From: Methanoregulaceae archaeon
Lineage (GTDB): Archaea; Halobacteriota; Methanomicrobia; Methanomicrobiales; Methanospirillaceae
NCBI GenBank assembly: GCA_015660885.1
Contig: JACTUB010000018.1
Location: forward strand, 1 to 54,252
DNA: 54,252 bases
Direction: 5' to 3'
Part shown: positions 34,378-42,767 of the stretch, one piece after another
Layout of the letters: the number at the start of each line of letters is the position of its first letter
How positions within the stretch are numbered: position 1 is the first letter of the stretch
Translations under genes and position numbers: made by a program
Notes under the pieces: model-generated
The model's input: only the letters and a program-made list of their open reading frames with translations
What the model was told of the DNA's origin: nothing
Databases searched by the model: none

Positions 34378-34539
34378 TTAGTCAGTCTTTTTCGGCTTTA
34401 TTCTAAAGAACCTCCGGAAAACACAGGCTAATGTCCGGTTATCCTGCCCGTACATTATCTCTTCCATTGCAATATCCTCAGCAATGTCCCAAAATGCTTT
34501 CCTCTCATGTGGGCCTATCATGGAATCCATACTCCCCAT
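34378..34539 (-). CDS. Small hypothetical protein, 53 aa
   Basis: ATG at 34539; reads MGSMDSMIGPHERKAFWDIA and ends RTLACVFRRFFRIKPKKTD. Its basic, aromatic C-terminus and acidic middle (EDIAMEEIMYGQ) suggest a folded helical mini-protein. The frame is open without ATG for another 35 codons upstream, ending at a TAA, so the start is uncertain or the gene is truncated. The stop is 20 nt before the start of the 29-aa frame. Confidence 0.4.
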   Translation of the reverse strand: MGSMDSMIGPHERKAFWDIAEDIAMEEIMYGQDNRTLACVFRRFFRIKPKKTD

Positions 34540-34802
34540 AAGATCAATTTCAAATGAACAGATATATTTCCATATAGTCTTATACTTTATATAATTTTTT
34601 ATTTGGATCTGGGAATTTTTTAATGTTTTTTAAGAAAAATATCACCAAAAATTCATCCAAAAGCTCATAATGAATAATGGGTGCTATACTTCCGCCCTGC
34701 TCAATACCAGCAGGACTATGACCCGCGTGAGGTTGCGGAGACCATCCCCCTCTCCCACACCTTTTATAGTATCAGAGAGCTGAGCCCCTATCGTTGGGTG
34801 TG

Positions 34803-34964
34803 ATGGAAATGAGGACGGCAGGAAAAACATATGCTAAGACTGAGTTTAATTTTACTCACTTTATAATTGCAGTAATAATCGGCCTGGCAATTTTCGCCCT
34901 TTGGTTAAATTTTTATGGGGGGATCCAATTTATAAAAGATATATTCCCCATGGGACTTCGGTAA
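34803..34964 (+). CDS. Small single-helix membrane protein, 53 aa
   Basis: ATG at 34803 (a GTG directly precedes it); reads MEMRTAGKTYAKTEFNFTHF, then one membrane helix IIAVIIGLAIFALWLNFYGG and a short amphipathic tail ending FPMGLR. No family recognised. Good hydrophobic segment with a basic/polar N-terminal part, typical of small archaeal membrane proteins. No clear ribosome-binding site. Confidence 0.45.
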   Translation: MEMRTAGKTYAKTEFNFTHFIIAVIIGLAIFALWLNFYGGIQFIKDIFPMGLR

Positions 34965-35043
34965 CCTCACCTGAAATGCCGGCAGGTGCTTGTGGCGGGG
35001 CTCGCTATTCATCTGGAATCGTGAATTTGGCGAAGTAAGAGGG

Positions 35044-35150
35044 GGAAGACCCGATACAATGTGTCTCTGTCTGGATTTCGGATCTTCCGTACACGATAAC
35101 TCTACTGATGAATGATAAAGTCTGGCGAGGCACCAGTGCATTGCACCACT
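35044..35150. repeat. Dispersed repeat, copy 2 (partner at 7720-7836)
   Basis: Shares GGAAGACCCGAT, GTCTGGATTT, GATAAAGTCTGGCGAGGCAC and GCATTGCA with the first copy in the same order. Same minus-strand Cys-Leu-Ala-Arg-Leu-Tyr-His-Ser reading. Confidence 0.6.
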
Positions 35151-35207
35151 AATTACCAATGGATGAATCAAGATTCAAATTAATTTTTGATATCAGGTGA
35201 ATACATA

Positions 35208-35370
35208 ATGGTCAATCGAGGTTTTATGCTGGTCTTTTATTTATGATCGCCGGTTACTTTTATTCCTGTTATTTCGATAATCCGACGAAAATTATGAGGT
35301 TGATATTTCTTTAGGAAGATTTGGCACAATGATAGGGGGATTAGGTTCTCCAGATCCTAAGAAAATTTGA
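35208..35370 (+). pseudogene. Frameshifted small membrane protein gene
   Basis: ATG at 35208 after AGGTGA; reads MVNRGFMLVFYL, then in another frame LFMIAGYFYSCYFDNPTKI, then in a third reading YEVDISLGRFGTMIGGLGSP ending DPKKI at 35370. The joined product would be a one-helix protein of about 55 residues. Two frameshifts (about 35244 and 35299) break it. Followed by the debris repeat at 35391, as the intact 64-aa gene is by the one at 34116. Confidence 0.5.
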
Positions 35371-35390
35371 GCGGCCTTTTAGTCCATCCT

Positions 35391-35448
35391 TTCAATTGCC
35401 GCATGCTTTCTCCATAAAGCGGGAGATCTACCAACAGAAATACATGGC
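35391..35448. repeat. Duplicated coding-like debris, copy 2
   Basis: Partner of 34116-34174. The frame CCG-CAT-GCT reads PHAFSIKREIYQQKYMAG and continues open to about 35570, so this copy is a longer gene remnant. Confidence 0.5.
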
Positions 35449-35613
35449 GGGGTCCGGTATTGTGCAGATGGGGGTAATTTCTATTGCCGGAGTTGCCGAT
35501 CAAAAAAAAGATCTTTTCTTTTTATGTTGTGTCAAAGAGGTGCTATTATCGCGTATACCCGTATGCTAAATACTCATTTCGCACATAGTTCCGGAACAAC
35601 GGTGAATCATACC

Positions 35614-35796
35614 ATGCCCGTAGTTATTATCAAGATGCGCAAAGGGTTTTCCTCCGAACAGAAACGGATAATCGTAAAAGAGTTTACCAGTACTCTGACC
35701 GCTACACTCGGTGTCGATCCCGAACTGGTCACGATCATGATCGATGAGCATGAGCTGGAAAATATCGGGAAAGCCGGGAAACTCCGGTGTGACTGA
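35614..35796 (+). CDS. 4-oxalocrotonate tautomerase-family protein, 60 aa
   Basis: The ATG at 35614 gives MPVVIIKMRKGFSSEQKRII, so Pro becomes residue 1 after Met removal, the catalytic base of this family. The sequence continues with the helix KRIIVKEFTSTLTATLG and the second strand ELVTIMIDEHELENIGKAGK. At 60 residues it has the standard 4-OT size, expected to form a hexamer or similar. Physiological substrate unknown. The upstream in-frame ATG at 35524 would bury the Pro and was rejected. Confidence 0.9.
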   Translation: MPVVIIKMRKGFSSEQKRIIVKEFTSTLTATLGVDPELVTIMIDEHELENIGKAGKLRCD

Positions 35797-35987
35797 CTGA
35801 TTTTTACCATATCTTTTTCTCTGGAGGAACCCGGGATTTACAATGGCAGTGATGTATATGCCAGGACTAAATACTGCAGCGGCCCGTACAACCGGGTACA
35901 CCGCCGGTGAGAGCCCGGAAGGGGAGACAGGTGACTGGAACAAAGAGAGCAAACTTCATGCATATAAGGTGCCAATAATTTTTTACA

Positions 35988-36503
35988 ATGTCTGAAGAAT
36001 ACAGGGACCCGGAACCAATTTCCATCAAGCCGGTTCCGGAAAAAACCATCTATCTTGCCAGATGGAGTTCGCGGTTCTGGGCATGGCTCGTTGATTTCAT
36101 TCTCTTCATCCTTTTATTAAACATTGTGCGGGGCATTTTTGACCCTTTCTGGAAATTACCGGTACTCTGGGATTATGGGCACTGGACCATTGTTGCTCTT
36201 GGCTTTGAATCCATATTCTTCTTTGCGTACTGGACTGTCATGGAAGGTTCCCGCGGCCAGTCAATCGGCAAAATGGTGATGAATTTAAAAGTTGTCAACA
36301 GGGACGGCACGAAGATCAATTACATGGCTGCTGCGATCGAGAGCCTGGGGAAAGCCTTCCTCCTTCCGCTGGACTGCCTGATCGGTTGGTTGGCCATGCC
36401 CGGTTCCAAATTGCGGGTGTTTAACCGGATATCCAACACTATCGTAATCAAAGCCGACTACAAGGAGCCGGATGGGATACTCTATGTAACGGATAAAGAA
36501 TAA
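35988..36503 (+). CDS. RDD-family membrane protein, 171 aa
   Basis: Reads MSEEYRDPEPISIKPVPEKT. The RDD domain starts with ARWSSRFWAWLVDFILFILL (Arg and Asp of the family motif), with further helices ALGFESIFFFAYWTVMEGS and the family phrase RGQSIGKMVMNLKVVNRDGT, then AIESLGKAFLLPLDCLIGWL and a terminal soluble tail. RDD proteins are membrane proteins of largely unknown function, some linked to transport or ion homeostasis. It lies 50 bp upstream of a HEAT-repeat gene on the same strand. Confidence 0.92.
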   Translation: MSEEYRDPEPISIKPVPEKTIYLARWSSRFWAWLVDFILFILLLNIVRGIFDPFWKLPVLWDYGHWTIVALGFESIFFFAYWTVMEGSRGQSIGKMVMNLKVVNRDGTKINYMAAAIESLGKAFLLPLDCLIGWLAMPGSKLRVFNRISNTIVIKADYKEPDGILYVTDKE

Positions 36504-36553
36504 AACGGCGATTTTTTTAAAATAAGAGAACGATTCGACACTGGAGTATTCCT

Positions 36554-36964
36554 ATGGAAGAACAGGACGCCCCTCAGAACCCGGTATCCGGCATACCGGG
36601 TTCTGGTGACCTATCTGCAGATAATGAAATTCCAGGACACGCGTCTCGGGATTTGCCACAGGACCAGAATGAGCGACTGGAACATTTCATACAGATGCTC
36701 ACTGATGATAACGAGGGCAACCGCTGGAAGGCAGCAGAGTCTCTGGGACGGATAGGCGATCCGGCTGCAGTGGACCCGCTCATCGACGCACTCTGGGACG
36801 ACGATTCCCGCGTGAGACTGAAAACCGCATGGGCATTAGGCCAGATAGGGGACCAGCGGGCGATCCGACCTCTTCAGCGCCTGTACCGTATGGAAAATGA
36901 GGGGGCTCAGGAAATTATCGCCCAGGCGCTTGAAGAGATCAAACACCGGATGAGCCTGCAATAA
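36554..36964 (+). CDS. HEAT-repeat protein, 136 aa
   Basis: Starts MEEQDAPQNPVSGIPGSGDL with a disordered acidic N-terminal 45 residues. Two to three HEAT/PBS-lyase-type repeats follow: NRWKAAESLGRIGDPAAVDP, SRVRLKTAWALGQIGDQRAI and GAQEIIAQALEEIK. Predicted protein-binding alpha solenoid. The repeat type matches the two larger HEAT proteins 2-4 kb downstream, so the three form a local family. Same strand as the RDD gene; co-transcription possible. Confidence 0.9.
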   Translation: MEEQDAPQNPVSGIPGSGDLSADNEIPGHASRDLPQDQNERLEHFIQMLTDDNEGNRWKAAESLGRIGDPAAVDPLIDALWDDDSRVRLKTAWALGQIGDQRAIRPLQRLYRMENEGAQEIIAQALEEIKHRMSLQ

Positions 36965-37085
36965 CATTCCGGGGACAAAGGTGTTCGCAGCAAAACCCTG
37001 TCAGATCCCTGCGCTGCAGGAAAACGTGCGTATCAAAGGCAGGTTTATCGACTTTGCCGGTCCATAGCAATTCAGGAACACGGAC

Positions 37086-37667
37086 ATGGTGGATATCGAA
37101 TCGCTGTATAGAAAAGAAGACGGAAAGATCCTCATCGAGATCAAACTCTCTTCAGTATCACAGCTCTTCAACTCGTTTGATCCTGCTCCGTTCCATGAAA
37201 AAGAGCTTGACTCTGCTGCAGAACACTACATAGTTGATACGGTTAAAGACTTTCCCAAAAAAACCCGGTTTAAGATCGTCATTTACCTTCCTCCGGATAT
37301 CGCCACTACTGAACGGGCGATGCAGATCCCGCAGGCAATCCATAATCATTTCGCGTACAAGATGCTGGTTTCGGAACGAAAATTCCGTTTAAAGTTCCGG
37401 CATGGGAGGGGCAGCCTCCTTATCGGGCTCTCATTTCTTGCTATCGCGCTGGTGGCCCGCCAGCTGGTATCCCATCTGAGCAACCTGTTTTTTGCTCAGC
37501 TCTTTGCTGATGCGCTTCTCATTATCGGTTGGGCCGCCATGTGGGAACCAATAACCGTCCTCCTCTACGAGCTGAGGCCGATTATCCAGCAAAAAAAGAC
37601 GTACGAAAAGATCAGCATGATGGAAATTGAGATCCTTCCTTCGCCGTCGGGTATTCAGGGGAGGTGA
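37086..37667 (+). CDS. Hypothetical membrane protein, 193 aa
   Basis: Reads MVDIESLYRKEDGKILIEIK. Soluble N-terminal domain (1-105) with an FNSFDPAPFHEKELDSAAEH motif and a strand-rich KKTRFKIVIYLPPDIATTER segment, then two membrane helices (about 111-128 and 135-160) with the pair closed by WAAMWEPITVLLYELRPIIQ and a short C-terminal tail. The pattern of F-D-P-x-P-F followed by a domain and membrane pair occurs in uncharacterised methanogen proteins I cannot name. It overlaps the convergent HDAC-family gene by 13 bp at the stop codons. Confidence 0.8.
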   Translation: MVDIESLYRKEDGKILIEIKLSSVSQLFNSFDPAPFHEKELDSAAEHYIVDTVKDFPKKTRFKIVIYLPPDIATTERAMQIPQAIHNHFAYKMLVSERKFRLKFRHGRGSLLIGLSFLAIALVARQLVSHLSNLFFAQLFADALLIIGWAAMWEPITVLLYELRPIIQQKKTYEKISMMEIEILPSPSGIQGR

Positions 37668-38638
37668 TGTTTTGCCTTCAGGTATGCCACCATCTTTTGT
37701 GTTCGTTCTGAGGGGAATCCTGGTACCTTTATCTCCCCTTCTGAGGTAAGTGCTGTAAATATATGCTGGACGGCCGCTCCATGGGACGGACCATATCCAC
37801 CTTCAAGCACCAGTGCCAGAGGAACGCCTGCAGCCCGGACAAGCATCCGGGTAAGGGGCTCGAAATCCTGCGGGAGTATCCTCATAGAACCCAACGGGTC
37901 GTCAAAGAGAATATCCTGACCGGCCGAAACGATCAGGACATCAGGAGAAAAACGCTCGATCGAAGGGACAAAAATTTCGGAAAATACATGATGGTAGTCA
38001 GCAATAGTCGATCCTGCCTGCAGGGGAGCATTCATGGTATATCCTTTGCCTTCCCCGGCACCAGTTTCGTCGACTGTTCCGGAATACGGGAACGTATGAT
38101 CCTGGTGCACTGAACAGTAGAGCACGCGGTCTGTCCCGTAAAAGCTGTGCTGCGTTCCGTTTCCGTGATGGACATCCCAGTCGACAATCAGAATATGATT
38201 AACCTGCATAAGCGCCTTTTTTGCTGCAACCGCCACGTTGTTGATCAGGCAAAATCCCATGGCACGGTCAAATTCAGCATGGTGGCCCGGTGGACGCACG
38301 AAGGCAAAACAGTGTTCACCCTGCAGGGATTGCTCCACCGCAGCAATCGCTGCACCGGCTGCATGCAGGGCTACTCCATACGAGTGCCGGGTGATGTAGG
38401 TATCCGGATCCAGCCAGCTGATCGTGGCAGTTGCTGCGCACCTTTGCTTAAGCCAGGCGAGGTAAGAGGGGTGGTGGACACGTTCAATATCCTCGGGCAG
38501 TGCAGGTTTGAAAACCAGCCGGGAAATATTTCCGGGAATCCATGAAGATGCGTGTATCAGCCGGGTGTTGTTCTCCGGATGTCCGGGATTATCATGTTCA
38601 GCGAAGATCGGATCGATGATTACTCGGCAGCGTGCCAT
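37655..38638 (-). CDS. Histone deacetylase/acetoin-utilization-family hydrolase, 327 aa
   Basis: Zn-dependent deacylase fold: DNPGHPENNTRLIH near the start, RPPGHHAEFDRAMGFCLINN (active-site His pair), ILIVDWDVHHGNGTQHSFYG (metal-binding Asp-His), SAGQDILFDDPLGSM (second metal-binding Asp, in place of the usual SAGFDAH), and LVLEGGYGPS (the Tyr-containing glycine loop). All key metal ligands are present. Archaeal members act on acetylated small molecules or proteins; histone deacetylation is only a possibility, but an archaeal histone gene is at 46.6 kb. Convergent with the preceding gene. Confidence 0.93.
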   Translation of the reverse strand: MARCRVIIDPIFAEHDNPGHPENNTRLIHASSWIPGNISRLVFKPALPEDIERVHHPSYLAWLKQRCAATATISWLDPDTYITRHSYGVALHAAGAAIAAVEQSLQGEHCFAFVRPPGHHAEFDRAMGFCLINNVAVAAKKALMQVNHILIVDWDVHHGNGTQHSFYGTDRVLYCSVHQDHTFPYSGTVDETGAGEGKGYTMNAPLQAGSTIADYHHVFSEIFVPSIERFSPDVLIVSAGQDILFDDPLGSMRILPQDFEPLTRMLVRAAGVPLALVLEGGYGPSHGAAVQHIFTALTSEGEIKVPGFPSERTQKMVAYLKAKHHLP

Positions 38639-38824
38639 ACCAGATCAACCTCATACCGGGTTTAGTGCGGCAGGGAACTATCTCTGGTACGAGAATATCC
38701 GTTTTGTGCTCAAAAGATGGCGCTCCGTGGTATTCCTGCCATCATGTGGCGTGGAGGCCCGGTATCTCCCATAATGTTCATATAATTCACGCAAATATAC
38801 TCAGCAACAGATATTTCCCCTGCT

Positions 38825-39787
38825 ATGGTTCACCCGGGTTTTTTCAGTTCGCAATCGCCGGACATAGAAGCACTGAAAGCTGCAAAGGATACGAAAGGTC
38901 TGATCAGGCTGCTTGGCCATAGGAATTTTGACATCCAGTGGCGGAGCGCTGATGCACTGGGATCCTTGGGGACCCTGGCAACGCTGCCCCTTATTGCCGC
39001 ACTCAACCACAGGAAAACTGCTGTGCGCCTGGGTGCGATCGAAGCTCTCGGGACTATCCGCGACCAGCGATCCTTAAAACCCCTGATCTTTCTGCTTGAT
39101 CATGATAAGAATACTGAAGTGCGCTGGGTTGCAGCCATCGCTCTGGGCTGCTTGGGAAATCCTGACGCAATCAACCCGCTCATCAGGGCGTTGAAGGATC
39201 CTGATCGGTACGTGAGGTATGGAGCGGCTCAGGCACTAAAGACACTGTCCTGGGTTCCCGGTAACGAGACGGACCGGGCGTATTATTGCATTGCCCTTCA
39301 GGACTGGACAGAAACAGCCCGTATTGGAGCTGCAGCTACCGGACCTCTCATTGAAACACTCAGAGACCGTGATGCCACTACACGGGTGCAAATCGTGGAA
39401 CTTCTCAGCGGGATCGGCGATGCCGGTGCACAACGGGCATGCGAAATGGTACTCAAAGACCCGGACAGTACTGTTCGCTGGAAAGCCACCCTTGCGGCAA
39501 AAAAATGTGGTGTGCCTATCGCCCATCTCCCCTGGGGATTGTCAAAGCGCCCGCGTGCCGGGCAGAACCCTTGGGCGGCAGCGGTCCTGAATTTCCTGTT
39601 TCTTGGCGAGGGATATCACTACCTCGGGTACTGGTGGGGATCTCTGGTCTTTATGAGTTATGCGAGTATGCTCGTGCTTTCCCAGCTGGAACTGGGACCG
39701 TTCGTTCCCTACCTTATTGCGTACCCGGTGACCGCTCTGTTTGCAGCCCAGACGTTCTCTCTCGCAAAACAAAAGCAGGACATGTGA
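38825..39787 (+). CDS. HEAT-repeat protein with C-terminal membrane domain, 320 aa
   Basis: Starts MVHPGFFSSQSPDIEALKAA. Five to six HEAT/PBS-lyase repeats (about 25-225): FDIQWRSADALGSLGTLATL, AVRLGAIEALGTIRDQRSL, TEVRWVAAIALGCLGNPDAI, RYVRYGAAQALKTL, VRWKATLAAKKCGV. The C-terminus (about 250-315) holds membrane helices in a TM2-like pattern: RAGQNPWAAAVLNFLFLGEG, YHYLGYWWGSLVFMSYASML, GPFVPYLIAYPVTALFAAQT. Membrane-tethered solenoid. The next gene is a colinear paralog; the 10-bp gap indicates an operon from tandem duplication. Confidence 0.92.
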   Translation: MVHPGFFSSQSPDIEALKAAKDTKGLIRLLGHRNFDIQWRSADALGSLGTLATLPLIAALNHRKTAVRLGAIEALGTIRDQRSLKPLIFLLDHDKNTEVRWVAAIALGCLGNPDAINPLIRALKDPDRYVRYGAAQALKTLSWVPGNETDRAYYCIALQDWTETARIGAAATGPLIETLRDRDATTRVQIVELLSGIGDAGAQRACEMVLKDPDSTVRWKATLAAKKCGVPIAHLPWGLSKRPRAGQNPWAAAVLNFLFLGEGYHYLGYWWGSLVFMSYASMLVLSQLELGPFVPYLIAYPVTALFAAQTFSLAKQKQDM

Positions 39788-39797
39788 GGTGCTCCGG

Positions 39798-40754
39798 ATG
39801 ACGTTTCCTGTCTTTTTTCAAAAAAAGCCGGATATCGAAAAATTCCGGCAACAAAAAAATATCCCGGCACTCATACAGGCATTGCGATACAAGGATTTTG
39901 AGGTGCAGACCAGTGCAGCACAAGCCCTTGGTACGCTCGGTGCCGAAGGGATCGACAAGCTTATCCTCGCATTGAAGACAAAGGATAAGGACGTCAGACT
40001 AGGTATCATCGAGGCTTTGTCGGTGATACGGGATTCCCGGGCTGTGCCATCACTTATACACCTGCTCACTGACACAAGCAGTGAAGTGCGGTGGGAGGCT
40101 GCAATTGCACTCGGTGAGATAAATGACCCCGGGACAACCGAATCCCTCCAGCACGCACTCAGAGACCCTGACAAGTACGTGCGTTACGGTGCAGCGTTCG
40201 CCCTCCAGAAGATTGGCTGGAAACCCCCCTCGGCTGAAGAGCGGGCATTTCAGTGTGTGGGAATGCAGGAATGGCAGGCAGTTCGGGAGATTGGCACTCC
40301 GGCAATTCCTGCACTCTCCCTCGTACTGCGTGACCGGGACAGCGGTGTCCGGATGCAGGCGATTGAGATTCTCGGCAGTACAGGTGACGGGAAAGCTATT
40401 CCGGCTTTGATCCGATCACTTGCTGATGAGAATGCAGAGGTCCGGTGGAAAGCCGTACTGGCTTCACCGAAATGTGGCGTGTCAATGATCCACCTTCCGA
40501 GGGGACTGAGCCGCAGGCCCCGGGTAAAAAAAAATCCCCTGATTGCAGGGTTTTTAAATTTCATGCTCCCGGGCCTGGGGTACGGGTACCTGGACAAATG
40601 GTGGGGTATCATGATATTCCAGATCGATATCACCGCCACCGTCTGGCTCTTCAGATACGAGGGCGAGGGAAGCACCTATGGACTGCTCTTTCCGTTGTAC
40701 CTGGTCATGGCACTCCATGCATGGTATATCGCACAGAAAATGCCGGATCTCTGA
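39798..40754 (+). CDS. HEAT-repeat protein with C-terminal membrane domain, paralog of the preceding gene, 318 aa
   Basis: The ATG at 39798 (MTFPVFFQKKPDIEKFRQQK) lines up with the start of the upstream paralog (PGFFSSQSPDIEALKAAK). Repeats match in order: DFEVQTSAAQALGTLGAEGI, VRLGIIEALSVIRDSRAVP, EVRWEAAIALGEINDPGTTE, KYVRYGAAFALQKIGWKPPS, EVRWKAVLASPKCGV. The membrane end reads NPLIAGFLNFMLPGLGYGYL, WWGIMIFQIDITATVWLF and LLFPLYLVMALHAWYIAQKM. The duplicate keeps the whole architecture but has diverged in most non-structural positions, so the duplication is not recent. Partners unknown. Confidence 0.92.
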   Translation: MTFPVFFQKKPDIEKFRQQKNIPALIQALRYKDFEVQTSAAQALGTLGAEGIDKLILALKTKDKDVRLGIIEALSVIRDSRAVPSLIHLLTDTSSEVRWEAAIALGEINDPGTTESLQHALRDPDKYVRYGAAFALQKIGWKPPSAEERAFQCVGMQEWQAVREIGTPAIPALSLVLRDRDSGVRMQAIEILGSTGDGKAIPALIRSLADENAEVRWKAVLASPKCGVSMIHLPRGLSRRPRVKKNPLIAGFLNFMLPGLGYGYLDKWWGIMIFQIDITATVWLFRYEGEGSTYGLLFPLYLVMALHAWYIAQKMPDL

Positions 40755-40814
40755 CACCCTTCTTTCACCAGAAAGGGTTTCGATGGTAAAAAATTGCAGT
40801 CCCGCACGTACCTG

Positions 40815-42140
40815 TCAGTGCAGTCTGCCCTGAGCTGGCCGCCCCATGGGCAGGACATTGGCACCTTCCAAATCGCCTTCTGCAAAGTTAAACCGCTCCT
40901 TGATACTCCGGGGCAATTCATCTTCGCCGATCTGCAGGAAGCCAAATGAACGGTAGAATCTGACGAGAGGAAGAGTTGAATGCATATACAGCGGTTCGCT
41001 GCCACATGCATCAACAAGAGCCTGGACGGCTTTGCGTGCATACCCGCGATCACGGTAATCGTCCGGTACGTATACCCCATCTACCTCAAGACCATCGGGG
41101 TGCCGCCTGCACCGGGCAACAGCAGCGAGTCCTCCTTCAACGAATACACCGAAGACACGGTCTGTTTTCGGATCCACTTTCTGCTGGTGATAGGTCATCC
41201 AGATCTCTTCTGCGAGCGCAAACTCGTCTTTAATAAGTTCCCGGACGCTGATGGTGAGACTGATATGCGGGCTTAAGATAAACAGGGGTCGTTGGGCCCT
41301 GGCAGTCACTCCGGCGGCCACACGCCCAAGGGGTATATTTTTTGTATAATCCGATTTCCCGTACCTGGCTATCATAATAAGAGACACATCCTGTTCATCA
41401 GCCACACGACAGATTTCGTTGACAGGATTTCCGGACCGGGTTATTGATGTTGCATTGATGCCGTGCTTTACAAGGTCTGCAGTAATTCTCCTGAGCTGGT
41501 GTTCCGGATCCTGGATCGGCAGGATTTTGTCCGGTCCTGGCCTTTGTGCTTTGATAACGTGTAAAACGGTGACTTTCCTGATAAAACCAAGGATGGTAAG
41601 ATATTCCAGGGTTTTTTCTGCCGGTCTTGAGAAGTCAACCGGGCACAAAACGTGAGAGAATACATTTGTACAGAATTTTTCCAGCGGAGCGTCCTCATTA
41701 CCCTCAATACCCCGGAAATGCATAACGAGGACATCGATCCCTGCCCTTGTGATCACTCCTTCAGAAACAGTCCCGAGAAACAAGCCGCGAAAGAGGCTTT
41801 TTCCCCGTGCACCCATAACAATAAGGGAAATATTCTCGTTATTCGCGGTTTTAATGATGGTTCCAGGGATATCTGCTCCGGTCCCTTCGACCAGTTCGGT
41901 TTTTACCGGTATTCCGGTCATTTCTTCAAGATATCGTCCTTTTTCTGCAAGCATCCGCTCTGCCTGTTCCTCCGGTCCGGCATGAGATCTGGTAAAAACG
42001 GAAGGACTTTCCGGGACCGGAGATTTGTTGAGCACGTGGATGAGAAGAATTTTTTCCATGCCGGGGATCTCACCGATACACTCAAGGGTCCTGTCGGAAT
42101 ACCGCGAGAAATCGGTTGCAACCAGCACGCGTTTGAACAT
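40815..42140 (-). CDS. Fusion of two universal stress protein domains and a GNAT acetyltransferase, 441 aa
   Basis: The ATG at 42140 (MFKRVLVATDFSRYSDRTLE) begins the first USP domain, ending with LIVMGARGKSLFRGLFLGTV, the nucleotide-loop pattern G-x2-G-x9-G. A second USP domain (about 155-285) reads VFSHVLCPVDFSRPAEKTLE and IMIARYGKSDYTKNIPLGRV. Residues about 300-435 are a GNAT domain: TDRVFGVFVEGGLAAVARCR, VDGVYVPDDYRDRGYARKAV (acetyl-CoA loop) and STLPLVRFYRSFGFLQIG. The ATG at 42200 was rejected as too far upstream. A nucleotide-binding stress sensor fused to an acetyltransferase suggests regulated acetylation; substrate unknown. Confidence 0.9.
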   Translation of the reverse strand: MFKRVLVATDFSRYSDRTLECIGEIPGMEKILLIHVLNKSPVPESPSVFTRSHAGPEEQAERMLAEKGRYLEEMTGIPVKTELVEGTGADIPGTIIKTANNENISLIVMGARGKSLFRGLFLGTVSEGVITRAGIDVLVMHFRGIEGNEDAPLEKFCTNVFSHVLCPVDFSRPAEKTLEYLTILGFIRKVTVLHVIKAQRPGPDKILPIQDPEHQLRRITADLVKHGINATSITRSGNPVNEICRVADEQDVSLIMIARYGKSDYTKNIPLGRVAAGVTARAQRPLFILSPHISLTISVRELIKDEFALAEEIWMTYHQQKVDPKTDRVFGVFVEGGLAAVARCRRHPDGLEVDGVYVPDDYRDRGYARKAVQALVDACGSEPLYMHSTLPLVRFYRSFGFLQIGEDELPRSIKERFNFAEGDLEGANVLPMGRPAQGRLH

Positions 42141-42210
42141 TATGTTCTCCGTATCATTTTCTTTCCCGGCTTCCTGATGTAAAAAACATCTCCGGAGCAA
42201 ATACTTATTC

Positions 42211-42750
42211 TCAGTCCGGTGTGAGATGAGCTACCAGCTGCTCCCGGCAAGTCGGACAGAACATCTTTTTCTTTCGATCCAGTTCATCGAGGGTATCGGG
42301 CCTGAACATGATACATTCCTGGTTACCGCAGTGTTCAAGACCGAAAAGGTGCCCGACTTCATGGGCACCCTCTTTGGTGATACGGTCAATGAGATCGTCA
42401 TCATTCCCGTCCCTCCCGTAATACTCATTACCCAGCCGGGCAGTGGAGATGACCGCAGCGCCGACCGTCTGGCGGGCAAGCCCGAATACAAAACTGTTGC
42501 CATTTTTGAAAAGGTCCTGGTTTATCACCAGCAGGAGGGGTTCTTTTACGGAATGGCGGTGTTTATATGTTTGGATACTCTCTAACAGCACCTGCGCATC
42601 GATCTGTTTGCGCTCGTTCACATATCCCATAATACGCACATGGTTCTCGGACACTGTTGCCGGAACACCAATAACTGCAGAGATCGTGCGGGCGACCGGC
42701 ATCTGGAGCCCGGGCGGGGAGAGGGAATCCCAAAAAATATGGATATGCAT
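42211..42750 (-). CDS. amzA: Archaemetzincin family zinc metalloprotease, 179 aa
   Basis: Start at 42750 (MHIHIFWDSLSPPGLQMPVA) gives the usual size; 42870 would add an unconserved tail. The extended zinc motif is intact: HEVGHLFGLEHC (His130, Glu131, His134, His140), then the Cys pattern Cys141/Cys146 and CPTC (Cys165/Cys168), which binds a second zinc in archaemetzincins. MFRPDTLDELDRK after the motif includes the conserved Met turn. Role: small cytoplasmic protease with unknown substrate. It is divergent from the UPF0146 gene (17 bp between starts). Confidence 0.95.
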   Translation of the reverse strand: MHIHIFWDSLSPPGLQMPVARTISAVIGVPATVSENHVRIMGYVNERKQIDAQVLLESIQTYKHRHSVKEPLLLVINQDLFKNGNSFVFGLARQTVGAAVISTARLGNEYYGRDGNDDDLIDRITKEGAHEVGHLFGLEHCGNQECIMFRPDTLDELDRKKKMFCPTCREQLVAHLTPD

Positions 42751-42767
42751 CGCTATATTCTGTTGGA

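Noticed and set aside
41652..42182. 176-codon plus-strand frame
   Set aside because: Antisense to the USP-USP-GNAT gene; no domain features.
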